A stretch of DNA of 64,000 nt from an uncultured Pseudomonadales bacterium. Its GTDB lineage: Bacteria; Pseudomonadota; Gammaproteobacteria; Pseudomonadales; Pseudohongiellaceae. Location: contig CALSUH010000014.1 in NCBI GenBank assembly GCA_943789485.1, positions 1 through 64,000 on the forward strand, written 5' to 3'. Positions 50,366-59,134 of this stretch are shown piece by piece; the stretch's first letter is position 1, and each line of letters starts with the position of its first letter. A program made the position numbers and the translations under genes. The notes under the pieces are model-generated. The model was not told the origin of the DNA, did no database searches, and saw nothing but the letters and a program-made list of their open reading frames with translations.

Positions 50366-52693
50366 ATGCGATCATTCTCATTTCCACCAGAACTGACTAA
50401 AAAATCAATTAATACTTTATTCGTTTCATTTTCTGTAGCGGCACTGATTTCAGCCTGCACGCCTGAATCTTCACCCTCGGGCGTGGTAGAAAGTGGCGCT
50501 ATCTCCGCGCAGGCCGAAAATTTGAGTGAGACCGATTCACTAAAGCAAGTGCAAATTCGATGGACTACTCACGGCATTCCACATGTTAAGGCAGATGATT
50601 GGGAAGGCTTAGGGTATGGCTTTGCCCACGCTATTGCGACGAATACAATCTGCGTTCTGGCTCGCGAGTTTGTTACTGTGCGAGGCGAACAAGCAAAATA
50701 TTTTGGTGCAACTGAGCGCAACGTCAATGCCGATGCATTTCACCGCGCTTTATTACATCAAGAAAAAATTGATGAATATTTAGCTTACGGCTCTAGTGAA
50801 AGCCATGAATTGGATGCAGGGTACGTAGCAGGCTATAACAATTTTATTGATACTCAGGCAGGCAATATGCCTGCCTCTTGTAACAATGCCCCGTGGATAA
50901 CGCCTATCAACGAGGGAGATATAGCAAAGATGGCGATCGGGGTGGGCATTCGTTACGGTCTAGGTCGTGTCACCAATGAAATAGCAACTGCTCAGCATGG
51001 GCTCGAATTGGCGCAATTGAATGCTCTTGATCTCTTCGTTGATCCGCAAATGATTGGCAGTAATGCACTGGGTTTTGGGAGTGCATTGACTGAGAGTGGG
51101 CGTGGCATTCTTCTAGGAAATCCTCATTATCCTTGGCATGGTCCGTCTAGATTTCACATTGCCCATCTTACGCTTCCCGGTGAGGTTGATGTAATGGGCG
51201 CCAGTTTGGTGACTACCTCTCGAGTGGCTATAGGGTTTACACAGAGAGTGGCTTGGTCGCACACAGTTTCTACTGCGCTGCGTTTCACTATGTTTCGACT
51301 TGATCTGGTTCCGGGTAATCCCATGGCATATCGACTAGGGGACGATGTTCACAATATCGAAGCCTTGCAAGTTGACGTTGAAACAGATGGAGAGCCTGTT
51401 CGTCGCACTGTACATATGACACACCTTGGCCCGGTAGTTGTTGGGAAAACTACGCCGTGGAACGATCAATATGTCTACGTAATGCGCGATGTGAACTATG
51501 AGAACTATCGCTCAGGCGACCAGTACAAGGATATAAACAGTGCTCGCAATGTAACTCAGTTACGTGAAGCGCTCGCAACTCATCAGGGTGCGGCATTTGT
51601 AAATACAATTGCGGCCGATGTGGAGGGCGGTGCCTTGTACGCCGACATGTCAGCTATTCCGAATGTGTCATCGGAATTGATAGAGCGTTGTGCGGTTGAT
51701 ACGGAGACTGGGCAGCGAGCTATAACGCTCAACGGTTCAGATCCCTCGTGTAATTGGCAGATTGATTCGCGAGCAGCTTATCCAGGATTGATGCCACCTA
51801 CAGAACAACCAAGTCTAATTACTGATACCTACGTTAGTAATAGCAATGATTCTTACTGGTTGTCTAATCCTGACAATCCGCTGGAAGGATTCTCTCCAAT
51901 AATTGGTAACGAGCAGCTAACTCGGTCGTTGAGAACGCGTGCAGGATTAAAATTTGTAGAAGAGGTGTTGAATTCAGATCAAAAATTCAATCAATCTATG
52001 GTTCAAAATTTACTGTTCAATCACCGGCATTACGGTGCGGAAATATTCTTGGACGACATTCTAACTGTCTGTGTGCAAAGTGAGGATTTACAGGAGGCCT
52101 GTGAAATTTTAGCGCAGTGGGATAGGCGGCAGGATTTGGACAGTGTTGGTGCTGTAATCTTCAATAGATTTTGGAGTATTGCCGGAACGGTAAGTGATCA
52201 CTATTTGGTTCCTTTTGATGTCAATAATCCCATCCACACCCCAAGTGGTTTAAAAATAGAAGAGGCAGTCACACAGGAATTTATAACAGCGTCTTTACAA
52301 GAGGCAGTTGCTTCTTTGAATGAAGCCGAGATTCCGCTGGATGCGAAATGGGGAGATGTGCAGTTTGTTCTGCGCAATGAGGACAAAATTGGCATTCCTG
52401 GAGGTTCAGGTAGGCAGGGTATGTTCAGCGTGATCACGTCTCGCTTTGATGCAGACAGAGGTGGTTACAACCCTATCTCTCATGGCAATAGCTATATCCA
52501 AGCGGTTACGTGGAATGATGATGGCACGCCGAATGCTAAGGCGATACTCACCTACTCGCAGTCCCCAGAACCAGATTCAGCCTTTTATTCTGATATGACG
52601 AAGTTGTATTCCCAGAGTGAATGGACCGATTTACCCTTTACTGATGAACAGATTACAGCACAGCTGATCAGGGAAGAAAATTTACGCTATTAG
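50366..52693 (+). CDS. Penicillin acylase / acyl-homoserine-lactone acylase family (Ntn-hydrolase), lipoprotein
   Basis: 775 residues. The N-terminus ends in a lipobox, LISAC (Cys about 31). The alpha-like part (WTTHGIPHVKADDWEGLGYG, EFVTVRGEQAKYFG) leads to the autocleavage site. The nucleophile is the Ser of MIGSNALGFG, followed by ESGRGILLGNPHYPWHGPSRF (in two blocks, NPHYPW being the family hallmark), then GFTQRVAWSHTVS and, near the end, SHGNSYIQAVTW. This matches PvdQ/QuiP-type AHL acylases more than true penicillin G acylases. The precursor is cut into two chains. Membrane anchoring by lipid is less usual, as PvdQ is soluble in the periplasm. The gene looks somewhat more AT-rich than its neighbours, a weak hint of different history. 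Confidence 0.87.
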   Translation: MRSFSFPPELTKKSINTLFVSFSVAALISACTPESSPSGVVESGAISAQAENLSETDSLKQVQIRWTTHGIPHVKADDWEGLGYGFAHAIATNTICVLAREFVTVRGEQAKYFGATERNVNADAFHRALLHQEKIDEYLAYGSSESHELDAGYVAGYNNFIDTQAGNMPASCNNAPWITPINEGDIAKMAIGVGIRYGLGRVTNEIATAQHGLELAQLNALDLFVDPQMIGSNALGFGSALTESGRGILLGNPHYPWHGPSRFHIAHLTLPGEVDVMGASLVTTSRVAIGFTQRVAWSHTVSTALRFTMFRLDLVPGNPMAYRLGDDVHNIEALQVDVETDGEPVRRTVHMTHLGPVVVGKTTPWNDQYVYVMRDVNYENYRSGDQYKDINSARNVTQLREALATHQGAAFVNTIAADVEGGALYADMSAIPNVSSELIERCAVDTETGQRAITLNGSDPSCNWQIDSRAAYPGLMPPTEQPSLITDTYVSNSNDSYWLSNPDNPLEGFSPIIGNEQLTRSLRTRAGLKFVEEVLNSDQKFNQSMVQNLLFNHRHYGAEIFLDDILTVCVQSEDLQEACEILAQWDRRQDLDSVGAVIFNRFWSIAGTVSDHYLVPFDVNNPIHTPSGLKIEEAVTQEFITASLQEAVASLNEAEIPLDAKWGDVQFVLRNEDKIGIPGGSGRQGMFSVITSRFDADRGGYNPISHGNSYIQAVTWNDDGTPNAKAILTYSQSPEPDSAFYSDMTKLYSQSEWTDLPFTDEQITAQLIREENLRY

Positions 52694-52722
52694 CTCGAGA
52701 TGAACGGGGTCCGACTTAACTG

Positions 52723-52820
52723 GGTCACTTACGGGGTGGTCACTTACGGGGTCAGAGTAAAATTTATTCGGCCCCTGTTGCAGCAGCAAATACAGTGTAA
52801 ATAAATTTTACTCTGACCCC
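52723..52820. repeat. REP-like inverted repeat with adjacent direct repeat
   Basis: Arms GGGGTCAGAGTAAAATTTAT.. (52748-52768) and the exact reverse complement (52800-52820) are 21 bp each, separated by 31 bp. Just upstream GGTCACTTACGGGG occurs twice with a 15-bp period (52723-52736 and 52738-52751), the second copy running into the left arm. The core GGGGTCAGAGTAAAA is shared with 29348-29419. It fills the space between two convergent genes and may also terminate them. Confidence 0.75.
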
Positions 52821-52825
52821 ATTCA

Positions 52826-53548
52826 TTACCCCAAACAGCGACGGTACATGGCGAGCAATCGCTCCCAGTGTCGCTCCGCGGATTTCTTGTGGTACTTGTC
52901 ACCACGTTTTGGGAACACGAAGCCGTGTTCAGTACCCGGGTACCATTCGATACGGAAGTCGACGTTGGTGCCACTAAGATAATTTTCGAGACCGTCCACC
53001 ATCTCCTTTGGCGCATAGTCGTCAGTCTCGGCGCAGCCGAAATACATCTCGCCTGTTATTGATTCCGCATCGAGATGTGGAGAATCTATTTTGTCAGAAT
53101 AGAGATAGACGCCATGAAAGGAGGCGCTAGCCGCTATGCGGTCGGGAAACTTAGCGGCAGCAGCGAAAGCGAAAGGCCCACTCATACAATAGCCGACGCA
53201 GCCCATCTTGCCCTCTGTGGCAGCGGAGTCTCGATCAGCGAAGTCAATTAACGACTGTATGTCCTCGCAGGCCATAGCGTTGCTTAACGAGGCCATATGC
53301 TCGTGCATCACCTCGCGGCCAGACTCTTGAATTTTGAATTCCCGAACGCGGCGATAATAGAGATTCGGTAACATGACGTAGTAGCCGGCCGTACCTAGTC
53401 GTCTAGCCATATCGTGTAATTCCTCGCGCTTACCTGGCGCATCCATAAGAAGCAGAATAACCGGATGCGGGCCTTCTTCCTCAGGATGAGTGACAAAGGT
53501 ATTCATGACGCCATCTTTCGTTTGTAGTTCTATCTCTCGATCAATCAT
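52826..53548 (-). CDS. Dienelactone hydrolase family protein
   Basis: 240 residues from the ATG at 53548, preferred over an ATG 12 codons upstream because AAGGCGG sits just before it. Alpha/beta-hydrolase of the dienelactone hydrolase type: PHPVILLLMDAPGKREELHDMARRLG, YYVMLPNLYYRR, the nucleophile motif GCVGYCMSGPFAF (Cys replacing Ser, as in DLH), Asp in GCAETDDYAP, and His in YPGTEHGFVFP. All three triad residues are identifiable. Cytoplasmic. DLH family members open unsaturated lactones in aromatic degradation; no other gene of such a pathway is next to it. Confidence 0.9.
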   Translation of the reverse strand: MIDREIELQTKDGVMNTFVTHPEEEGPHPVILLLMDAPGKREELHDMARRLGTAGYYVMLPNLYYRRVREFKIQESGREVMHEHMASLSNAMACEDIQSLIDFADRDSAATEGKMGCVGYCMSGPFAFAAAAKFPDRIAASASFHGVYLYSDKIDSPHLDAESITGEMYFGCAETDDYAPKEMVDGLENYLSGTNVDFRIEWYPGTEHGFVFPKRGDKYHKKSAERHWERLLAMYRRCLG

Positions 53549-53713
53549 AGTAGGCCGCCTTTTCGTTATAGATTTTGTTGTCACAGAAGCAAAGGTAGCA
53601 GAAACCCAATGATGTTCAAAACCAGTGTGTTAAGGGCTTAAATAACTGGAGGGGATTCTGCCTCAACTCCTGTATATTGACCACATTCATCTGACTATTC
53701 TGAGGCTTTTACT

Positions 53714-54706
53714 ATGGGGAAAACTACCAATCGCTTCCGTTTTTTTAAATTATTGTTTGGCTTTTCCGCAATAATTCTCACTTTACATAACGCGACAGCC
53801 CAAGAATCAATTGCTATTGATGTAAAGGTTACTGTCCTCTCATCGAACCTCGCCAATGGAGCGACAGTGGGGGAGTGGGGCTTGTCGGCTTTGGTGGAAG
53901 TAGATGGCAATTGCATTCTATTCGATGCAGGGCGCTACCCGGATACTGTGATCAGGAATGCCGCCGTGCTTAACGTCGATCTGTCTTGTGTCACCGACGT
54001 GGTGCTTAGTCATTACCATTTTGATCATACGACGGGCCTGTTGCCGCTGATAGATAACTTAAGAGCAATTAATTCTGAAGCTATCCAGCGCGTTCATGTG
54101 GCCGATGGTTTTTTCTTGTCGCGTCGAAGTGCCGGTTCAGGCAGCGATGCCCAAAGCAACCAAATGATTGGCCTACGTGATTCAATCGAAGTGCTGGGCG
54201 TCGAATTCCTAATTCATACCGAGGCGACTGAAATATTTCCCGCAGTATGGGTGTCTGGCCCTGTTGAGCGCCGGCATCCTGAGCAAAATTATCCTGCAGG
54301 GCTTAATTTGGCGATGGATGGCGATTGGGTGCGAGACTTTTTCCCGGAAAGCCAGGCCTTGGTTGTGAGAACAGACGAGGGGCCTATAGTGCTATTGGGT
54401 TGTGGACATTCCGGGGTTGTGAATGCCTTGGATCATATTCAGGACACTATTCAAGATGGAGCCGTGCATGCACTTATGGGAGGTTTGCATTTGTTTGCTG
54501 CCTCTGATGAAACTCTTGAATGGACTGCGGCCCGTCTATTGGAGATAGGTGTTGAGAATTTGATGGCTGGACATTGTACTGGCATAGAGCCTTTGATGCG
54601 CCTGCGTGCGGGGCTTAACTTAGATAGAAGCACTGCTGTCGTCGGTGCTGTAGGATCGAGTTTTGTGCTGGGCGAAGGGATTCATCCTACTGTCATAGCA
54701 ATGTAG
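53714..54706 (+). CDS. Exported MBL-fold hydrolase (COG1237-like)
   Basis: 330 residues with a signal peptide ending near ATAQ. The MBL domain resembles COG1237: VTVLSSNLANGATVGEWGLSALVEVDG (first strand pair), ILFDAGRYP, VLSHYHFDHTTGLLPLI (HxHxDH as HYHFDH), VLLGCGHSGVVNALDHI with a His, LMGGLHLF and AGHCTG. The G-C-G-H-S-G-V-N-x-L block is diagnostic for the group that includes 7,8-dihydropterin-6-methyl-4-(beta-D-ribofuranosyl)aminobenzene-5'-phosphate synthase. That product has not been tied to an exported bacterial protein, so the substrate is open. It lies 51 bp before the GST gene on the same strand. Confidence 0.86.
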   Translation: MGKTTNRFRFFKLLFGFSAIILTLHNATAQESIAIDVKVTVLSSNLANGATVGEWGLSALVEVDGNCILFDAGRYPDTVIRNAAVLNVDLSCVTDVVLSHYHFDHTTGLLPLIDNLRAINSEAIQRVHVADGFFLSRRSAGSGSDAQSNQMIGLRDSIEVLGVEFLIHTEATEIFPAVWVSGPVERRHPEQNYPAGLNLAMDGDWVRDFFPESQALVVRTDEGPIVLLGCGHSGVVNALDHIQDTIQDGAVHALMGGLHLFAASDETLEWTAARLLEIGVENLMAGHCTGIEPLMRLRAGLNLDRSTAVVGAVGSSFVLGEGIHPTVIAM

Positions 54707-54757
54707 ACGTTGTTGTATTATCAGAAATTGAAGGAAAAACTCAAAGGAAGTAACAAA

Positions 54758-55594
54758 ATGCCAGAGTACATACCCCCAAAAGTTTGGAAAGAGAACACAG
54801 TAAACGGCGGACGCTTTTCCACTATCAACAAACCCACATCCGGAGCGCAAGAAGAGCGGGTCCTAGCGGTAGGAAAACACCCGATGCAGCTCTACTCGCT
54901 CGGGACCCCCAACGGTGTGAAAGTAACTATCATGCTGGAGGAACTGTTGGCCTTAGGTCATGAAGGGGCAGAATACGATGCGCATCTGATTAACATAGGT
55001 GAAGGCGCTCAGTTTGGCAGCGACTTCGTAGCTATTAACCCGAATTCCAAAATCCCAGCCTTGCTGGACCACAGCACTAGTCCGCCAACGCGAGTCTTTG
55101 AATCTGCCGCGATCTTGATTTATCTAGCGGAAAAATTCGGCGCTTTCATCCCTGTCGATCCTACACAACGCGCTGAATGTCTTTCATGGCTCATGTGGCA
55201 AATGGGTGCTGGCCCATTTCTTGGCGGAGGCTTTGGACATTTCTATGCCTATGCGCCGGAAAAATTGGAATATCCGATTGATCGCTATGCTATGGAAGTT
55301 AAACGGCAACTTGATCTTCTAGATAAGAATCTCGCAAATCGGCGCTACCTAAGCGGCGATGAATACGACATTGCTGATATGGCTAGCTATCCCTGGTATG
55401 GGACAGCTGTACTTCACAATTTGTATGACGCCGCTGAGTTTCTCAACGTGGCTTCATACAAAAATGTAATTCGCTGGGCGGAAGAAATCGAAGAACGTCC
55501 AGCCGTGCAGCGCGGGCTTCGTGTCAATCGAGTCTGGGGGCCGAAAGAGCATCAATTAGCAGAAAGACATGACGCGAGCGACTTCGATAGCTAG
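54758..55594 (+). CDS. Glutathione S-transferase, YghU-type disulfide-bond oxidoreductase
   Basis: 278 residues from the ATG at 54758 (AAAGGAAG upstream; an earlier in-frame start lacks one). Cytoplasmic. The N-terminal extension PEYIPPKVWKENTVNGGRF is the YghU signature; then comes the thioredoxin-like domain (MQLYSLGTPNGVKVTIMLEEL, with TPNG at the active site), INPNSKIPALLD, the glutathione-binding ESAAILIYLAEKFG, and an all-helical C-terminal domain with WLMWQMGAGPFLGGGFGHF and DEYDIADMASYPWYG. YghU has disulfide reductase activity using two glutathiones. Length matches (288 in E. coli). Probably an operon with the MBL gene upstream. Confidence 0.92.
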   Translation: MPEYIPPKVWKENTVNGGRFSTINKPTSGAQEERVLAVGKHPMQLYSLGTPNGVKVTIMLEELLALGHEGAEYDAHLINIGEGAQFGSDFVAINPNSKIPALLDHSTSPPTRVFESAAILIYLAEKFGAFIPVDPTQRAECLSWLMWQMGAGPFLGGGFGHFYAYAPEKLEYPIDRYAMEVKRQLDLLDKNLANRRYLSGDEYDIADMASYPWYGTAVLHNLYDAAEFLNVASYKNVIRWAEEIEERPAVQRGLRVNRVWGPKEHQLAERHDASDFDS

Positions 55595-55656
55595 TTTGAT
55601 GTGGATGATGCGCGAGAAAGATTGGAATAAAAATACCTAAGAAAGAAGAGGTTGCC

Positions 55657-55860
55657 ATTTATCTTAACGCTGATTTTGCGCTCAGTGATTGTGCAGCGTG
55701 ATTTGATTTCTTCCAGATTATTGGTGGAGATGGATTCCATGAAGTGCGAAAAGCGTCTGCACAGAGTGCGGTCGGTCAATGCACCAAGTACCAGTCGATA
55801 GGCTATTCCACGCGAATCTCCGATATCTGAGATTACACACACCACTCCCAGCCTATGGCT
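55657..55860 (-). pseudogene. Decayed C-terminal tail of a TonB-dependent receptor
   Basis: Reading leftward, the frame through 55845-55657 encodes VCVISDIGDSRGIAYRL, continuing VLGALTDRTLCRRFSHF, MESISTNNLEEIKSRC and TITERKISVKINGNL. Aligned without gaps over 55 positions, the last part matches the C-terminus of the receptor gene at 61791-63981 (ILRLDIDNLSDSPQCRER, ILEELEKRCSNTGRIISF, KVSGNF). Both Cys, RL, L.D, LEE, RC, T.R and K..GN are identical: about 20 of 55 by my count. There is no start, no plug and no barrel, so only the last tenth of a receptor remains. It is antisense-free and lies between the GST and amidase genes. Confidence 0.6.
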
Positions 55861-55955
55861 TCGTAGTACACAGAACTAATCGCTACTAATGGTTCGGCGG
55901 GAATTGTGCTAGCTTCTGTCTTAGCCTAGATACCACTAAGTAGGAACTTCGACCG

Positions 55956-57380
55956 TTGAGCGATTCAGTTTTACATCCAATCCACTATTGCAGCCTTAGC
56001 AGCGCTGCTGACGCGATTCGCGATGGCCAACTATCTCCTGTTGAGTTGACAGAAAAATTGCTATCTCGCATCGATTCTGTTGACGGGCAGCTCAGGAGTT
56101 ATGCCACTGTTATGACTGAGCAAGCCTTGGAAGCCGGGAGAAAGGCCGAACAAGAAATTCAAGCAGGCAACTACAAAGGCCCACTACACGGTATACCCAT
56201 CGCAGTGAAGGATCTGTGCTTTACGGCTGGTACTCGGACCATGGGCGGGCTTAAAGTACTTCGAGACTTCGTGCCAGACTATGATGCGACGGTTGTCCAC
56301 AAGTTGCGTGAAGCAGGCGCCGTAATCCTCGGTAAATTGAATCTCACCGAAGGCGCTCTATCGGGCTACCACCGTGACTTTCCTATTCCAGTTAACCCGT
56401 GGGGAGAGAATCTCTGGGCAGGTGTTTCTTCTAGTGGGTCGGGAGTCGCCACAGCAGCAGGATTGTGCTTCGCCTCACTCGGTACCGATACTGGAGGGTC
56501 GATTCGCTATCCGGCTATGGCTAACGGATTGGTTGGGCTTAAGCCTACTTACGGAAGAGTAAGTCGGCATGGTGTTTTGGAACTAGCAGCATCGCTAGAT
56601 CATATTGGACCGATGACGCGTTCTGTAAAAGATGCGGCAATTGTATTTGAGGCAATCTCAGGCTTTGATGACAGTGATTCCAGTTCACTTAGAGATGCGG
56701 TTCCGAGAATTACGGAATCATTGACGGACGAGCTTAGCGGTATGCGGATCGGTGTTGATGAGCATTACCTCGCCAGCGGGACTAACCCGGCTCTGGTGGA
56801 TGCGATCCACGAGGTTATCGAGGTGCTAAGACAGCTCGGCGCTGAAATTGTGGCATTGAGCATGCCTAAGTCTGATCCGATGGACCTACGCAATGCGTGG
56901 TTACCTATCTGCGCCTACGAAGCGCACAAGGCACATAGTGCTACCTATCCGTCCCGTGCCGATGAATACGGAGGCTATTTTGGCGATGCGCTGGAAATGG
57001 GTGCGACTATGAGTGCGCAAGACTATGTCAATTCCACCAAGCTTAGACGAGAGATTAGTGCACAGTACGAGTCTGCTCTAGAAGCGGTAGACGCTGTTAT
57101 CTGCCCTTCGGGCGGCTCAGTTTTTGCTGTGGAGAAGGAAGTTCAATACGGCAATATGGAAACCTTGAGACCAGTAATCCAACATTTCCAGGGTCAGTTT
57201 ACTATTCCTGCAGACTTGGCCGGTACTCCTACTATCACTGTACCCTGCGGTTTCTCAGATGAGGGAAGCCCCTATGCCGTGCAGTTTCTTGGCGCTCGTT
57301 TGTCAGAATTAAGTCTCTGTCGTATCGCTCATGCCTATGAACAGGCTACGCTGTGGCATCGTCGTCACCCGATAATCTAG
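55956..57380 (+). CDS. Amidase signature-family enzyme
   Basis: 474 residues; the start is a TTG (MSDSVLHPIHYCS), with AGGAAC upstream and no better ATG or GTG. Cytoplasmic. Amidase signature: catalytic Lys in PIAVKDLCFTAGTRT, the Gly/Ser-rich region GVSSSGSGVATAAGLCFASLG carrying the cis-Ser, and the nucleophile Ser in GTDTGGSIRYPA, followed by GLKPTYGRVSRHG. The triad Ser-cisSer-Lys is complete. Length is typical. Family members hydrolyse amides, or act in GatA, but no gatB or gatC is adjacent and the C-terminus lacks GatA traits, so a stand-alone aliphatic or aryl amidase is likely. Confidence 0.92.
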   Translation: MSDSVLHPIHYCSLSSAADAIRDGQLSPVELTEKLLSRIDSVDGQLRSYATVMTEQALEAGRKAEQEIQAGNYKGPLHGIPIAVKDLCFTAGTRTMGGLKVLRDFVPDYDATVVHKLREAGAVILGKLNLTEGALSGYHRDFPIPVNPWGENLWAGVSSSGSGVATAAGLCFASLGTDTGGSIRYPAMANGLVGLKPTYGRVSRHGVLELAASLDHIGPMTRSVKDAAIVFEAISGFDDSDSSSLRDAVPRITESLTDELSGMRIGVDEHYLASGTNPALVDAIHEVIEVLRQLGAEIVALSMPKSDPMDLRNAWLPICAYEAHKAHSATYPSRADEYGGYFGDALEMGATMSAQDYVNSTKLRREISAQYESALEAVDAVICPSGGSVFAVEKEVQYGNMETLRPVIQHFQGQFTIPADLAGTPTITVPCGFSDEGSPYAVQFLGARLSELSLCRIAHAYEQATLWHRRHPII

Positions 57381-57741
57381 ATAAAAAATCTTTTGCTCTA
57401 GTTCTCTTCATCTCACTATTTTTCCCCTCCATTAGAAAACCACTTTATATTCGATAAAGGTAAGTGATCCGTAATAAGTGCGTTATGTAGGGATAAATTT
57501 TCGAGTTAGTCTTGATTCCTGATTTTTTGTTTCAAGATCAGGGTAAATCTATCTGGAAATAATCTGGATAGGCTTCGATCGCCGTGATGTGACTAGCTAA
57601 TACACTAGTAGATTGCTTTACAAAGTCGCGTTTACAGTAAAGTAGAAAAATATTGAAAATAATACCCTTCTACAGAGCGGCTGAATCTTCTGATGACGAA
57701 GTCAATTATCAGTGCGAGTTGAGCGTGTAACAATGGGAGTT
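57381..57741. other. 361-bp convergent intergenic region
   Basis: AT-rich, with stops in all frames. It lies between the stop of the amidase and the stop of the permease. I see no terminator with a T-tract, no tRNA and no repeat shared with the rest of the window. Confidence 0.5.
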
Positions 57742-59046
57742 CTATTTCTTCGTCGAAGAAAGAAAGTAGAAGACAAGTCCTAGCGCGATTATGCCGAGTC
57801 CAAACAGTCCCTCGACAGGTCGGCTAACCAAAACAAAGGTTAGTGTCCAGCCGGTTAGTGCTAAATATATTAGTGGCGGTAATGGATAGAGAAATGTTTT
57901 GTAGGGGCGAGGTAGGTCTGGTTGTCGCCAACGTAGTACGAAAATCCCTAAAACGGTTGTAAAGCTGCTTAGTGCAAGAGTAAAAGAAGAGAATACCAAC
58001 ACTGATTCAAAGGTCGACGAAAAGATAAACAACAAGGCGATGGCTGACTGTAAATAGATCGCGGTTGCGGGAATGCCGTCTTTATTTTTCTTGGCTAGCG
58101 CCTTCAGCACGGGGAAGTCTTCACCGATTACCTGAATGACCCGTGGTCCAGCCATAGTCATAGCGCTAACCGTTGATATCAATAGCATCGCCAGAACTAG
58201 CCCAGTAAATCTGCCGCCTAGATCACCAAAGGCAGTCTCGGCTGCAATAAATCCTATCTCGAGTTGGCCGGCCATGGAGTCCATCGGTGTGGTATGCAGG
58301 AAGATAAAGTTTAGAGACACGTAGAGCACTGTCACTATTAGGGTTCCGCCCATTAGAATCCAGGGAAGTGTCCGTTGCGGATTTTCTAATTCACTGCTTA
58401 GATAGGTAGCTGCATTCCAACCAGTGTAGGCATAGCTGACATAGATAAGAGCAACAGCGAAGGCGCCGCTGGTTAGTAAAGCGCCATCCCCTGCGGCAGG
58501 GAGAAAGTCGATAGGTTGCGGTGAGTCGGTAGCGATGAATGCGGCTACGCAGAAGATGACGATTATGGCTACCTTCAAAACAGTGAACACGACCTGCAGG
58601 CCGCCGCTATTGCGTCGATTGCTCGCGTGAACCAGAGTCAGCAATATTACTAAGCCTGAGGCTAGGCTCTTCTCTAGCCAGACACTTTCGCCAGCTTCAA
58701 AAACCGATGTAGCATAGGCGGCAAAAGTCATAGCGGCGAGCGCCGTAGGGCCAGCAAAGCCTACGCTGGCGGAAACCCAGCCCGACACGAAGCCAACAGC
58801 AGGGTGATAGATGCGGGATAGGAAATTGTACTCGCCGCCAGAGCGGGGCATAGCGGCACCCAACTCGGCGTAGGTCATTGCGCCACATACGGCCGCAAGA
58901 CCGCCTACAGCCCATAGAGCTAATAGTACGAATCCGGAGCGGATATCTAAAAGCTGAAAACCAAGACTCGTAAACACGCCAGTGCCGACCATATTGGCTA
59001 CAACAACGGCCATAACCGTGAAGTGACGAAATTTACCTTGGGACAT
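57742..59046 (-). CDS. APC-superfamily amino-acid permease
   Basis: 434 residues with about 12 predicted membrane helices spread evenly. The first helix carries the APC motif VVANMVGTGVFTSLGFQLL (GxG[IV]F substrate-binding break). Further landmarks are AMTYAELGAAMPRSGGEYNF, YTGWNAATYLSSELENPQRTLPW in helix 6 and its following loop, and GPRVIQVIGEDF. Features fit cationic/neutral amino-acid transporters of the LAT/CAT type. A short C-terminal tail ends FYFLSSTKK. Inner membrane. It is the only transporter besides TonB receptors in the window and fits the amino-acid scavenging theme. Confidence 0.92.
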   Translation of the reverse strand: MSQGKFRHFTVMAVVVANMVGTGVFTSLGFQLLDIRSGFVLLALWAVGGLAAVCGAMTYAELGAAMPRSGGEYNFLSRIYHPAVGFVSGWVSASVGFAGPTALAAMTFAAYATSVFEAGESVWLEKSLASGLVILLTLVHASNRRNSGGLQVVFTVLKVAIIVIFCVAAFIATDSPQPIDFLPAAGDGALLTSGAFAVALIYVSYAYTGWNAATYLSSELENPQRTLPWILMGGTLIVTVLYVSLNFIFLHTTPMDSMAGQLEIGFIAAETAFGDLGGRFTGLVLAMLLISTVSAMTMAGPRVIQVIGEDFPVLKALAKKNKDGIPATAIYLQSAIALLFIFSSTFESVLVFSSFTLALSSFTTVLGIFVLRWRQPDLPRPYKTFLYPLPPLIYLALTGWTLTFVLVSRPVEGLFGLGIIALGLVFYFLSSTKK

Positions 59047-59134
59047 AGCGCGGGAGCGGCTCTGCGGAATGAGTTAATCAGGCTGCATTATTGCGGTGAT
59101 AAGGCGCCACGTCTATGGCTGAATGGACAGTTTG

